Shown here one piece after another: positions 42,635-51,793 of a stretch of 64,000 nt of DNA; positions within the stretch are counted from its first letter, which is position 1, and every line of letters starts with the position of its first letter. The stretch is from positions 124,001-188,000 of the forward strand of contig JAEUOR010000010.1 in NCBI GenBank assembly GCA_016790635.1. The letters are read 5' to 3'. The DNA is from Burkholderiales bacterium. Lineage in GTDB: Bacteria; Pseudomonadota; Gammaproteobacteria; Burkholderiales; JAEUOS01. The translations under genes and the position numbers were made by a program. The notes beneath the pieces are model-generated. The model did no database searches. It worked only from the letters and a program-made list of their open reading frames with translations, and was not told where the DNA came from.

Positions 42635-43833
42635 ACGCGTTCGATGACCATCGCCAGACCCTGTCCGACCCCGATGCACAGGCTTACGACCGCGTACTTT
42701 CCGCCGGAACGCTGCAGTTGCCGGGCTGCCGACAGCGCGATGCGCGCACCCGAGGCGCCCAGCGGATGTCCGACGGCGATGGCGCCGCCGTTGGGATTGA
42801 CGCGCGCGTCCTTGTAATCAACCTTGAGCAGGTGCAGGCAGCCCAATACCTGCGAGGCAAACGCCTCGTTGATCTCGATGATGTCCATGTCCTTGAGCGT
42901 CTTGCCGGCGCGCTCCAGGGCCTTAGGGATGGCGTAGGCAGGGCCGACGCCCATGATGCGCGGTGGCACGCCAGCCGAAGCCGCGCCGAGGATGCGCGCG
43001 ATCGGCTGGGCACCGGCACGGTCGCCGACCGCTCCCGATCCGACCAGCACGGCACAGGCGCCGTCGTTGATGCCCGAGGCATTGCCGGCCGTGACCACGC
43101 CGCCCTCGAAAAGTGGCTTCAACTTGGCCAGGTTCTCCATGCTGGTCTCGCGCGGATGCTCGTCGACCGCCACGACTGTCGGTTCGTCCTTGCGCGACTT
43201 CGCCGGAATCGTCACCGGCGCGATCTCGCCGGCCATGAATCCGTCCTTTTGCGCGGCAGCGAAGCGGGACTGGCTGCCGAGGGCGAATTCATCAGCTTGT
43301 TCGCGAGTGATGCCGAAGTCGTGGGCGACGTTGTCACCGGTTTCAGGCATCGAGTCGTTGCCGTACTGCTTGGTTAGCTTCGGGTTGGAAAAGCGCGCGC
43401 CGATCGTGGTGTCAGCCATGCGGAACTCGCGCTGGAAGGCGGCCTCGCTCTTCAACATCACGAAAGGCGCGCGGCTCATGCTCTCCACGCCGCCGGCCAG
43501 GTACAGGTCGCCTTCCTTGCAGGTGATGGCCCGCGCCGCCTCGATCACGGCAGCCAGGCCCGAGGCGCACAGGCGGTTGATGGTCTGTCCGCCGATCGTA
43601 TGCGGCAGGCCCGCGGCGAGTAGCGCGTTGCGCGCGATGTTGCGCGAGTCCTCGCCGGCCTGGTTGGTATTGCCCAGCAACACATCCTCGACCTGCTCGG
43701 CCTTGAAGCGCGACGCGGCCAGCACCGCCTGCATAACTCCGCCGATAAGATCGTCGGGGCGCACCGAGGAAAGCTTGCCGGCGTGACGCCCGAAAGGAGT
43801 GCGCAGGCCGCTGTAGATGTAGGCATCGAGCAT
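42631..43833 (-). CDS. Acetyl-CoA acyltransferase (thiolase)
   Basis: 400 residues. It cleaves 3-oxoacyl-CoA with CoA. Active-site residues are Cys in INRLCASGLAAV, His in GGAIAVGHPLGASGAR and Cys in SLCIGVGQG; GGVESMSRAPFVM and INEAFA are also present. The sequence resembles 3-oxoadipyl-CoA/3-ketoacyl-CoA thiolases. In the last motif Val replaces the usual Gly (CIGVGQG). GGAG precedes the ATG. It is the first gene of the four-gene acyl-CoA unit and is divergent to the GST gene. Confidence 0.92.
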   Translation of the reverse strand: MLDAYIYSGLRTPFGRHAGKLSSVRPDDLIGGVMQAVLAASRFKAEQVEDVLLGNTNQAGEDSRNIARNALLAAGLPHTIGGQTINRLCASGLAAVIEAARAITCKEGDLYLAGGVESMSRAPFVMLKSEAAFQREFRMADTTIGARFSNPKLTKQYGNDSMPETGDNVAHDFGITREQADEFALGSQSRFAAAQKDGFMAGEIAPVTIPAKSRKDEPTVVAVDEHPRETSMENLAKLKPLFEGGVVTAGNASGINDGACAVLVGSGAVGDRAGAQPIARILGAASAGVPPRIMGVGPAYAIPKALERAGKTLKDMDIIEINEAFASQVLGCLHLLKVDYKDARVNPNGGAIAVGHPLGASGARIALSAARQLQRSGGKYAVVSLCIGVGQGLAMVIERV

Positions 43834-43936
43834 GGTTTCTCCGTCGATTGCTTGCCCCGCCGAGAAACGGCGGGAAAGCCGTTGATGTTATCACCACGGG
43901 CGTGATCTAATGCTCGGCTTTCTCCCGGAGGAAATC

Positions 43937-44590
43937 ATGCTCAAGTTGTGCGGATTCGCAGTCAGCAACTACTACAACAAGGTCAAGATCGCCCTTATCG
44001 AAAAGGACATCCCGTTCACCGAGGAACTGGTCTGGACGTCGCAAAAGCCGGAAATGCTGGCGCGCTCGCCGATGGGCAAGGTGCCGTTTCTGGAAACCGG
44101 CCATGGCACTCTCTCCGAATCCAGCGTGATCAACGAGTACCTCGAGGAAGCCTATCCGGCCAAGCCGCTTTTCCCGGCCGATCCCTGGCAGCGCGCCAAG
44201 GTGCGCGAACTGGTGAATCTCCTGGACATGCATCTGGAACTGAACGCCCGGCGGCTCTACCCGCAGGCGTTCTTCGGCGGTTCGATCTCGGACGAGACCC
44301 GCGACGCGGTCAAGGGGGAACTCGAGAAGGGCGTGCGCGCCTTGCAGGCGCTGGCGCGCTTCTCGCCCTTCATCGCCGGTGACCAGTTGACCTACGCCGA
44401 CTGTTCGGCATTCGTGCACCTGCCGCTCGTGAGCGCCGCCACCAAGAAGATCTACGGCGCGGACATGCTGGAGGCGATCCCGCAGGTGAAGGCCTACCTG
44501 GCGATGATGAAGGCGCGGCCGCACCTCGAGAAGGTCGAAGCGGACCGCAAGGCCAATCTGGCCGAAATGGCTGCGAGGTTCAAGTCATGA
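43937..44590 (+). CDS. Glutathione S-transferase family protein
   Basis: 217 residues from the ATG at 43937, preceded by GGAGG; an in-frame ATG at 43910 is less likely. A thioredoxin-like N-domain (KLCGFAVSNYYNKVKIALIEKDIPF, SPMGKVPFLETGHGTLSESSVINEYLEEAYP) is followed by an all-helical C-domain with FIAGDQLTYADCSAFVHLP. It has the GST fold with SNYYNK in the position of the catalytic Ser/Tyr. It is coupled to the dehydrogenase that follows by an ATGA overlap. The substrate is unknown. Confidence 0.9.
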   Translation: MLKLCGFAVSNYYNKVKIALIEKDIPFTEELVWTSQKPEMLARSPMGKVPFLETGHGTLSESSVINEYLEEAYPAKPLFPADPWQRAKVRELVNLLDMHLELNARRLYPQAFFGGSISDETRDAVKGELEKGVRALQALARFSPFIAGDQLTYADCSAFVHLPLVSAATKKIYGADMLEAIPQVKAYLAMMKARPHLEKVEADRKANLAEMAARFKS

Positions 44591-45357
44591 GCCTTTCCGG
44601 AAAGGTCGCCTGGGTCACCGGCGGCGGCAGCGGCATCGGCTTGGCCGGCGCGATCGAACTCGCGCGCGCCGGTGCGCGGGTGGTCATCTCGGGTCGCGAA
44701 GCGGGCAAGCTCGATCAGGCGATCGCGACAGCCGAGTCGCAAGGCGTCGCGCGCGGCGCGATCAGCGCGGCGCCGCTGGATGTCGCCGACAAGGCGGCCA
44801 TCGCCGTGGTCGCCGCGCGCATCCAGTCCGAACTCGGGCGGGTCGACATCCTGGTCAACAGCGCCGGGGTCAACTTCCCCAAACGCTTCTGGACCGAGAC
44901 CGATGCCGACACCTTCGAGTCGGTGGTGACGGTCAATCTGAATGGCGCGACCTGGTGCACGCTTGCCGTGCTCAAGGGCATGCAGCAGCGCCGCGAGGGG
45001 ACGGTCATCAACGTCGCCTCCTTTGCCGGCTGGCACTTCAGCTACCTGACCGGGCCGGCCTACATGGCCAGCAAGGCGGGCATGATCGCTCTCAGCCACT
45101 CCTTCAACATCGAGGAGTGCGTAAACGGCTTGCGCGCGACGGCGCTGTGTCCAGGCGAGGTCGCCACGCCCATCCTCAAGAAGCGGCCGGTCGAGCCCAG
45201 CGCGGAAGCCAAGTCGCGCATGGTGCAGGAAGCGGACATGGGGCGCACCATCCGCTTCATCGCCGAGATGCCGCCGCACGTGTGCATCAACGAGCTGGTC
45301 ATCTCGCCCGTGCACAACCGCATCTACATCGGCGGCGAGGAGTTCAAGCGCAAGTAG
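44587..45357 (+). CDS. Short-chain dehydrogenase/reductase
   Basis: 256 residues. The Rossmann fold nucleotide loop is TGGGSGIG, with NSAGVN and the catalytic triad Ser (VASFAGWHF region), Tyr and Lys (YMASKAG). The arginine in ISGREAGKL after the second strand suggests NADP preference. It overlaps the GST gene. The pair faces away from the acyl-CoA operon and may work with it, but the substrate is not identifiable. Confidence 0.92.
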   Translation: MSLSGKVAWVTGGGSGIGLAGAIELARAGARVVISGREAGKLDQAIATAESQGVARGAISAAPLDVADKAAIAVVAARIQSELGRVDILVNSAGVNFPKRFWTETDADTFESVVTVNLNGATWCTLAVLKGMQQRREGTVINVASFAGWHFSYLTGPAYMASKAGMIALSHSFNIEECVNGLRATALCPGEVATPILKKRPVEPSAEAKSRMVQEADMGRTIRFIAEMPPHVCINELVISPVHNRIYIGGEEFKRK

Positions 45358-45395
45358 GCGCGGGCGCGCTGGCGCTCCCGGGCCGTGCGCTCTCC

Positions 45396-46739
45396 TCAGT
45401 ACTCGAAGTGCAGGCGCAGTGAAGCGATTCCGACCGGGCCGCGATCCCGGTTGTAGCCGGGGTTGGTGATGTGCTGCCAGTTGAGCGAGACCGCGACCTG
45501 CTTGCTGGCAGCCCAGCTGTAGTAGGTTTCGAAGATGCGCTCGCCGCGGTAGTCGAGTCGACCGTCGCCTAAGAAAAACCCCAGTCCGCCGCGCGCCAGA
45601 TACCGACGGTGCTCCGATGAGAGCCCGTTCATCGCCAAGGCGACGCCGACGTGATCGTGCGCGCGACCCCAGCGATTGCCCTTGATCGATGCCGCGGTGT
45701 AGAACGAGCGATCGATCTCGGTGAAGGCGTAACTCTCGGTACGACCGTCGTGCGCGCCGCCACGCGCCAGCACACGCAGGTCATCGGTGATCGACTGCTC
45801 GAATGCCACGCCGAAACCGACCTTGGATTGGGGCCGGCGCTGATTGTCGAATGACGGTGCGGTCCCTGCCGGCGCCGCGTTGATCGCGTCGCGAAACGCG
45901 GCCATGGTGGCGACATTGCGAAACACGAACGCCGACCATTGGCCTGGTTGCCCCATGAACGTGTGGCGGCGCTCGAATTCGATCTGGTCGCCATAGCGTC
46001 GCAGGATGCGGTAGTCCAGGCGCAGGCCATTGCTGTTGCGCGGCTGCAAGAAGCGCCCGGCGCGCAGCGACCAGTGATCCCAGACGAGTTCTCCGAAGAT
46101 GCCCCAGCTGAAGCTGCGCGCATCTGCCGCGTAGTCGAAGTGACCGTGGTCCAGGGAGGCCCAGTTGAGGAACTGGGTACGCACGTCACCAGTGATTTCC
46201 GAGGTGCCGAACACATCGCTGATCGACAGGTTGCCAAGTGTCAGGACAAAGCGGCGCGTGTCGACGGTGCCGGCCAGTTGATTCTGCTCGGAATCGAGAG
46301 TCTCCTGAGGTCCGCCCAGATTGACGGTGTGCCGGTAAAAGAGGCGTGCGCGATAAAAGCGCATGTCGGGGCCGGCGCTTTTTTGCAGTTCGCCGTTGGA
46401 CAGTCCGCCCAAGCCGACGACATTGGACAGCGCGCGGCCCTGGATGCCTTCAGGGTTGAAGTAGAGCTCGCCGTTGGCCCATGGCCGCCAGCCGATGAAC
46501 GCCGTGACTGTCCAGGTGTAGCTGGTCTCCGGATCGGGCGACAGGCTGTTTGCGCCGGAGTAGGGCGCACGGAATCCCGGCTTGTTCTGCCAGACATAGG
46601 TGGACTGAAACCTGGCGTCGAAGGTTTGCTCTTCCTTGTGCTGCGCGACGCCGGGCAGCGGCAGAGCGACCGGCATGGCCAGAAGCAGGGTAACAAGTCC
46701 GCGAAGCATCGGTTTCAAGGCGTACGAACCTGCAAGCAT
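45396..46739 (-). CDS. Carbohydrate-selective porin-like outer membrane protein
   Basis: About 447 residues from the ATG at 46739 (CAGGG upstream); ATGs at 46757 and 46709 are alternatives. A signal peptide (LRGLVTLLLAMPVALPLPGVAQ) is followed by a beta-barrel sequence ending in an aromatic residue (LRLHFEY), as required for outer membrane insertion. Recognisable stretches are FQSTYVWQNKPGFRAPYSG, SYTWTVTAFIGWRPWANGELYFNPE and the end repeat WQHITNPGYNRDRGP, typical of OprB-like/carbohydrate porins. The substrate is unknown. Confidence 0.82.
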   Translation of the reverse strand: MLAGSYALKPMLRGLVTLLLAMPVALPLPGVAQHKEEQTFDARFQSTYVWQNKPGFRAPYSGANSLSPDPETSYTWTVTAFIGWRPWANGELYFNPEGIQGRALSNVVGLGGLSNGELQKSAGPDMRFYRARLFYRHTVNLGGPQETLDSEQNQLAGTVDTRRFVLTLGNLSISDVFGTSEITGDVRTQFLNWASLDHGHFDYAADARSFSWGIFGELVWDHWSLRAGRFLQPRNSNGLRLDYRILRRYGDQIEFERRHTFMGQPGQWSAFVFRNVATMAAFRDAINAAPAGTAPSFDNQRRPQSKVGFGVAFEQSITDDLRVLARGGAHDGRTESYAFTEIDRSFYTAASIKGNRWGRAHDHVGVALAMNGLSSEHRRYLARGGLGFFLGDGRLDYRGERIFETYYSWAASKQVAVSLNWQHITNPGYNRDRGPVGIASLRLHFEY

Positions 46740-46769
46740 GCTGCCCTGGCATGACACGCCGATGACTCG

Positions 46770-47663
46770 TCAGCGAAGCTCGGCAGCTTCGAGCAGGAAC
46801 ACGTAGTCGGGACCGGACGCGGTCGGGAGCCATTTGAAGGGCAGGCGGGGCCATGCGGCTTCGACCCGTGCGCGTTGATGCCCCACTTCGACCACCAGGA
46901 CACCATGGGGCTCCAGGTGCCGAGCGGCGTCGGCCAGGATGCGCCGCACGATGTCGAGGCCGTCGTCTCCCGCCGCCAGCGCGAGCGCAGGTTCGGCCCG
47001 ATATTCCGGCGGCAGTGCGGCCATGGCCGCCGTATCGACGTAGGGCGGGTTGCTGAGGATGACATCGTAGCGGCGGCCGGCGAGCGGCCCCAGGAGGTCA
47101 CCCCTGACGAGCGTGACGCGCTCCTCGAGCGCATAGGCATCGACATTGCGCCGCGCGACCTCGAGCGCCGCGTTGGACAAATCGACCGCGTCTATGGCCG
47201 CGTCGGGGAAGGCATGAGCCGCTTCGATCGCCAGGCAACCGGAGCCGGTGCAAAGATCGAGCACGCGGCGCACGCCTGCCGGGTCGTTCACCCAGGGGGC
47301 AAACCCGTCGCGCAGCAGTTCGGCGATGAACGAGCGCGGGACGATCACGCGTTCATCCACGTGGTAGCGGCGCTCGCCCAGCCAGGCCGTGCCGGTCAGG
47401 TAGGCCGCGGGGACGCGCTCGGTCGCGCGCCGCTCCAGGAGGGCCACGCAAGTCGCGATCTCCGCATCGGTCAGGCGCGCGTCGAGAAACACATCGAGGC
47501 AGTCGGGCGGCAGGTGGAGGCAGTGCAGCACCAGCCATGCCGTCTCGTCGTAGGCGCTGGCGACGCCATGGCCGAACACGGCACCTGCCTGAGTCAGGCG
47601 CGAGACCCCATGGCGCATGAGGTCTCGCACGGTGCGATAGGGCAGGGCGTTAGCGGCGCTCAT
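46770..47663 (-). CDS. prmB: 50S ribosomal protein L3 glutamine methyltransferase
   Basis: 297 residues. It methylates a glutamine of ribosomal protein L3 using SAM. The sequence has VDERVIVPRSFIAELL (the PrmB form, where PrmC has a different motif), the SAM site VLDLCTGSGCLAIEAA and the catalytic NPPYVD. It lies downstream of pilU and dapD on the same strand. In many relatives dapE sits between dapD and prmB; it is absent here. Confidence 0.93.
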   Translation of the reverse strand: MSAANALPYRTVRDLMRHGVSRLTQAGAVFGHGVASAYDETAWLVLHCLHLPPDCLDVFLDARLTDAEIATCVALLERRATERVPAAYLTGTAWLGERRYHVDERVIVPRSFIAELLRDGFAPWVNDPAGVRRVLDLCTGSGCLAIEAAHAFPDAAIDAVDLSNAALEVARRNVDAYALEERVTLVRGDLLGPLAGRRYDVILSNPPYVDTAAMAALPPEYRAEPALALAAGDDGLDIVRRILADAARHLEPHGVLVVEVGHQRARVEAAWPRLPFKWLPTASGPDYVFLLEAAELR

Positions 47664-47693
47664 GGGACATGCACCGCCGCAATCGCCGCAAGG

Positions 47694-48869
47694 CTACTTC
47701 ACGTCCTCGGTGATGAGGGTGATCTCGGTGAAGGAGGCGCCGCTGTCGGCTTCTTCCTTCTTCTTCTTTTCTTCGGCCGGCACTTGCTGCCCGGGCACGG
47801 TGACACCGGCTTCGGTGTTGTTGAGCAGCCAGATCAGGTTGGACGGCGAGTCGGCATTCTGCATGCCTTCTTCCTGGGTGATCTTGCCTTCGCGGATCAT
47901 GCGGAAAAACGCCTGCTCGAAGGTCTGCGATCCTGGCGCCATCGACTTGTCCATCGCGTCCTTCATCTCGCCGATCTCGCCCTTCTCGATCAGTTCGGCG
48001 ATGTAGCGCGTGTTGAGCATGACCTCGACCGCGGCCGATCGCCCGCCCACTTTGTTGCGGATGAGACGCTGCGAGATCACGCACTTGAGCGCCGCCGAGA
48101 GGTCCTGCAAGAGGGCCGGACGATTCTCCAGCGGGTAGAAGCTGATGATGCGGTTCAATGCATGGTACGAGTTGTTCGCATGCAAGGTCGCCAGGCACAG
48201 GTGGCCGGATTGGGCATAGGCGATCGCGGCGGCCATGGTGTCCTTGTCGCGGATCTCGCCAATCAGGATGCAGTCGGGCGCCTGGCGCAGCGCGTTCTTG
48301 AGCGCGATCTTGAAGTCCAGTGTGTCGGTGCCGACCTCGCGCTGGTTGACGATGGACTTCTTGTTCTTGAAGATGAACTCGACCGGGTCTTCGAGCGTCA
48401 GGATGTGACCGCTCTTCAATTCATTGCGATAGTCCAGCATCGCCGCCAGCGAGGTGGACTTGCCCGATCCGGTGGCGCCGACCATGAGGATCAGGCCGCG
48501 CTTCTCCATGATCTGTTCCTTGAGCACGTCGGGCAGGCCCAGGGAGTCGAAGGCGGGCACATCGCCCGGGATGTAGCGCACTACCACCGCGGGCGAATTC
48601 TTTTGCCGCATCGCACTGATGCGGAACGATCCGACGCCCGGCATCGCATAGGCGGTGTTGAGCTCGAGGGTGTCCTCGTACTCCTTGATCTGCTTCTCGG
48701 TCAGCACCTCGTAGAGAAGCTTGATGATGGTGTCGCTATCCATCACCTGCTGATTGACCGGCACCGCGACGCCATTGATCTTGATGTTGATCGGCGAGGA
48801 TACCGACAGAAAGATGTCCGAGGCCTTCTTGTCGGCCATCAGCTGGAAAAGTCGCTTCATCGCTGACAT
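47694..48869 (-). CDS. pilU: Twitching motility ATPase PilU-like
   Basis: 391 residues from the ATG at 48869, preceded by GGGAG; the open frame runs further upstream without family sequence. Hexameric secretion-type ATPase with Walker A GATGSGKST, Asp box LTLEDPVEF, Walker B ILIGEIRD and His box ATLHANNSYHALNRI. The C-terminus is extended with a Lys/Glu-rich stretch, as in PilU rather than PilT. It would act at the cytoplasmic base of type IV pili to power retraction together with PilT. No pilT or other pilus genes are nearby. Confidence 0.9.
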   Translation of the reverse strand: MSAMKRLFQLMADKKASDIFLSVSSPINIKINGVAVPVNQQVMDSDTIIKLLYEVLTEKQIKEYEDTLELNTAYAMPGVGSFRISAMRQKNSPAVVVRYIPGDVPAFDSLGLPDVLKEQIMEKRGLILMVGATGSGKSTSLAAMLDYRNELKSGHILTLEDPVEFIFKNKKSIVNQREVGTDTLDFKIALKNALRQAPDCILIGEIRDKDTMAAAIAYAQSGHLCLATLHANNSYHALNRIISFYPLENRPALLQDLSAALKCVISQRLIRNKVGGRSAAVEVMLNTRYIAELIEKGEIGEMKDAMDKSMAPGSQTFEQAFFRMIREGKITQEEGMQNADSPSNLIWLLNNTEAGVTVPGQQVPAEEKKKKEEADSGASFTEITLITEDVK

Positions 48870-48924
48870 GGCAAATCTCCCGCGGGCGCTGCGCGCCCTG
48901 ACGATTCCGCACCCGGAGGGGTCT

Positions 48925-49749
48925 TTAGTCCCCGCGCAGCAAGTCGTTGATGGCCGTCTTGGCGCGGGTCTGCGCATCGACTCTCTTGACGATGACGACG
49001 CAATACAAGTTTACCTTGCCGGATGCGTCGGGCATCGAGCCTGGCACCACCACGGAGCCGGCCGGCACGCGGCCGTAGAGGATCTCGCCGGAGGCACGGT
49101 CGTAGATCTTGGTGCTCTGGCCGATGAAGACGCCCATCGACAGCACCGAGTTTTCCTCGACCACGACGCCTTCGACGACCTCGGAGCGGGCGCCGATGAA
49201 GCAGTTGTCCTCGATGATGGTCGGGTTGGCCTGCAGCGGCTCGAGCACACCGCCGATGCCGACCCCGCCGGAGAGATGCACGTTCTTGCCGATCTGCGCG
49301 CAGCTGCCCACGGTGGCCCAGGTGTCGACCATGCTGCCCTCGTCGACATAGGCGCCGATGTTGACGTAGGAGGGCATCAGCACGACGTTCTTGCCGATGA
49401 ATGCGCCGCGCCGCGCGACCGCGGGCGGCACCACGCGGAAACCGCCGCGCGCAAAGCGCACGCTGTCGTAGTCCGCGAACTTGGTCGGCACCTTGTCATA
49501 GAACTGCATCGCCTCTCCGCCCGGCATGGGCGTGTTGTCGGCCAGGCGGAACGACAGCAGCACCGCCTTCTTGATCCACTGGTGCACCACCCAGGCGCCG
49601 GCCTCCTTGGTCGCGACGCGCAGGCGGCCGGCATCGAGTTCGGCAAGCACATGGTCGACGGCCTCGCCGATTTTGGCGGGCGCTTTCCCGGGGGACAGTT
49701 CGGCGCGCTTTTCCCAGGCGTCATTGATGAGGAGTTCTAGGTCTTTCAT
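48925..49749 (-). CDS. dapD: Tetrahydrodipicolinate N-succinyltransferase
   Basis: 274 residues from the ATG at 49749. It succinylates tetrahydrodipicolinate in the lysine/diaminopimelate pathway. The left-handed beta-helix hexapeptide repeats are visible ([59 protein letters not shown]). The next step in the pathway is catalysed by the product of dapC, just upstream. With lysC at 51.8 kb, three lysine-pathway genes lie within 4 kb. Confidence 0.96.
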   Translation of the reverse strand: MKDLELLINDAWEKRAELSPGKAPAKIGEAVDHVLAELDAGRLRVATKEAGAWVVHQWIKKAVLLSFRLADNTPMPGGEAMQFYDKVPTKFADYDSVRFARGGFRVVPPAVARRGAFIGKNVVLMPSYVNIGAYVDEGSMVDTWATVGSCAQIGKNVHLSGGVGIGGVLEPLQANPTIIEDNCFIGARSEVVEGVVVEENSVLSMGVFIGQSTKIYDRASGEILYGRVPAGSVVVPGSMPDASGKVNLYCVVIVKRVDAQTRAKTAINDLLRGD

Positions 49750-49841
49750 GGTTGTTCGGTCATCTGGTGGTTGGAAGAAAAGGGCATGGTGGCGTACGTT
49801 GGTGAAAGTTGGCTGTCGGGCGCAGCGCGTTGCGGCGCGCC

Positions 49842-51032
49842 TCAGCGCGACTTGCAGAACGCGGCGATACGATCGGCGGCCTCGACACATTCCTCGACTC
49901 CGGCGACCAGCGCCATGCGCACGTAGCCTTCGCCAGGGTTGACTCCATCGACTGCGCGGCCCATGTAGCTGCCGGGCAGGACGGTGACGCCGGTGGCGGC
50001 GTAGAGGTCGCGCGCAAACACATCGTCCGCTCCGGGCACGCGTGCCCACAGGTAGAAGGCTGCGTCCGGCCGGCGCACCTCAAGAATGGGCTCGAGGATG
50101 GGCAGAACCGCATCGAACTTGCGCCGGTAGAGTGCGCGGTTGTCTCGCACATGGGCTTCGTCGCCCCAGGCGGCGATGCTGGCATGCTGGACCGGCGGGC
50201 TCATGGCGCTGCCGTGGTAGGTGCGGTAGAGGAGAAAGCGGGCAATGATTTCCGGGTCGCCGGCAACGAAGCCTGAGCGCATTCCCGGCACGCTGGAGCG
50301 CTTGGAAAGACTGGACAGCATGACCAGTCCGCGGTCGTCGCGCCCCAGGCGGCGCGCCGCTTCCAGCACTCCCAGGGGCGGCGCGGCCTCGTCGAAATAG
50401 ATCTCCGAATAACATTCGTCGGAGGCGATGACGAAGCCGTGCGCGTCGGCCAGTGCAAAGGCCTCGCGCCAGTCATCCAGTGTCATGACCGCGCCGGTCG
50501 GGTTGCCGGGCGAGCACAGCACCAGCAATTGGGTGTCCCTCCACACTTCGGCCGGGATCGCCTTCAGGTCGCAGGCAAAGTTGCGCTCGCGGCGCGCGGG
50601 GGCAAACGCGGTATGCGCACCGGCCAAGATGGCCGCACCTTCGTAGATTTGATAGAAAGGGTTCGGGCAGACCACCGTGGCGCGTTCGCGCGACGCATCG
50701 ACAATGGTCTGCGTGAGCGAGAACAGCGCCTCGCGCGAACCCAGCACCGGCAGGACCTTGCGCCCGGCGTCGAATTCCGGCAGCCCGTAGCGGCGCTCGA
50801 TCCAGGACCCGATGGCCTCCTTCAAGGCCGGTTCTCCCCCGGTGGCCGGGTAGCGTGACAGGCCACCCAGGCTTTCGATGAGCGCATCCTTGACCAGTTG
50901 CGGCGTAGGGTGCTGCGGTTCGCCCAGGCCCAGGCTCACCGGCCGCACGCCGGAAGGCGCTGACACGGTAGAAAAGAGCTTGCGCAGCCTTTCGAACGGA
51001 TACGGCTGCAACTGCGCCAGACGCGGATTCAT
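49842..51032 (-). CDS. dapC: Succinyldiaminopimelate transaminase
   Basis: 396 residues from the ATG at 51032. Class I/II PLP aminotransferase with [23 protein letters not shown] and the PLP lysine in [15 protein letters not shown]. Position next to dapD supports the DapC assignment, which converts N-succinyl-2-amino-6-oxopimelate to N-succinyl-diaminopimelate. It is probably co-transcribed with dapD. The start matches the family ([19 protein letters not shown]). Confidence 0.94.
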   Translation of the reverse strand: MNPRLAQLQPYPFERLRKLFSTVSAPSGVRPVSLGLGEPQHPTPQLVKDALIESLGGLSRYPATGGEPALKEAIGSWIERRYGLPEFDAGRKVLPVLGSREALFSLTQTIVDASRERATVVCPNPFYQIYEGAAILAGAHTAFAPARRERNFACDLKAIPAEVWRDTQLLVLCSPGNPTGAVMTLDDWREAFALADAHGFVIASDECYSEIYFDEAAPPLGVLEAARRLGRDDRGLVMLSSLSKRSSVPGMRSGFVAGDPEIIARFLLYRTYHGSAMSPPVQHASIAAWGDEAHVRDNRALYRRKFDAVLPILEPILEVRRPDAAFYLWARVPGADDVFARDLYAATGVTVLPGSYMGRAVDGVNPGEGYVRMALVAGVEECVEAADRIAAFCKSR

Positions 51033-51109
51033 GTGGGAATTATAGGTGTGGCGCCGGGCAGGGACGCATGCCGATCGTTGCATAAGGCCGCGCGGAGCGC
51101 CGCAGAATG

Positions 51110-51136
51110 CCAAAGCCCGCCAAGGGCGGGCTTTGG
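51110..51136 (-). terminator. Hairpin terminator after tRNA-Pro
   Basis: Perfect 12-base-pair stem CCAAAGCCCGCC / GGCGGGCTTTGG with a 3-base loop, 33 bases beyond the tRNA 3' end on the minus strand. The T-run is short (CTTTGG). Confidence 0.7.
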
Positions 51137-51168
51137 TGGAAACACTCGTTGGCTACTGCCGGAGAGAC

Positions 51169-51247
<79 letters not shown>

Positions 51248-51281
51248 GCATCGAAGTATAGCAGAGCAGGGGGCAGGCGAA

Positions 51282-51596
51282 TCAATGTTCGGTCGATTGC
51301 GCCTCTGCCCCGGCACTGCGCGCTTGAACCGCGCGGCGCAGCTTCTTGTACAGATCCGGGTGTTCTTCCTTCAAGAATTCGAGGATCTCGAAGTCCTCCT
51401 TGCGTACCTTGGTCAGGTCGACCTGCTCGACATGCACCAGACGCAAGAGTTCGCGTACCGGCTTGGGCATCTCGCGCCCGGATTCGTAGCGTGACCCACC
51501 CGACTGGGTCACGCCGATCTTGGTCCAGAACTCGTCCTGGTTCAGCCCCAGGCGCTGGCGGATCTCGCGCGGGTCAAATTTTTCGAACAATCCCAT
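51282..51596 (-). CDS. XRE-family helix-turn-helix regulator
   Basis: 104 residues from the ATG at 51596, with GGAG about ten bases upstream; a TTG at 51605 would add three residues. The helix-turn-helix (IRQRLGLNQDEFWTKIGVTQSGGSRYESGREMPKPVRELLRL) is of the phage-repressor type, followed by a charged helical tail. Its target is unknown. It lies between tRNA-Pro and the divergent lysC, outside the integrated element. Small regulators of this kind are common core genes in betaproteobacteria. Confidence 0.85.
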   Translation of the reverse strand: MGLFEKFDPREIRQRLGLNQDEFWTKIGVTQSGGSRYESGREMPKPVRELLRLVHVEQVDLTKVRKEDFEILEFLKEEHPDLYKKLRRAVQARSAGAEAQSTEH

Positions 51597-51727
51597 GCCT
51601 GCCAAACTCCGATGCCAATGTCATCTTGGAACGATAGCTTAACCGCAGCCGGAGTATGCGTGGCCTGGGTCACACTTAACAAGCTTTAACACCGGGTGGG
51701 GGACGGTCTTTGCCGCCCGCGATCGTC

Positions 51728-51733
51728 TAAAAT
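51728..51733 (+). promoter_or_regulatory. Possible -10 of lysC
   Basis: TAAAAT 61 bases before lysC, in a GC-rich context, with only a weak -35 candidate (GGTCTT, 17-base spacer). Confidence 0.35.
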
Positions 51734-51793
51734 GGCGAGCTTTGCCGCGCGCTCCGCCCAGGAAGCGGGGATGCGGCGTCAGCTTAGCGCGAG

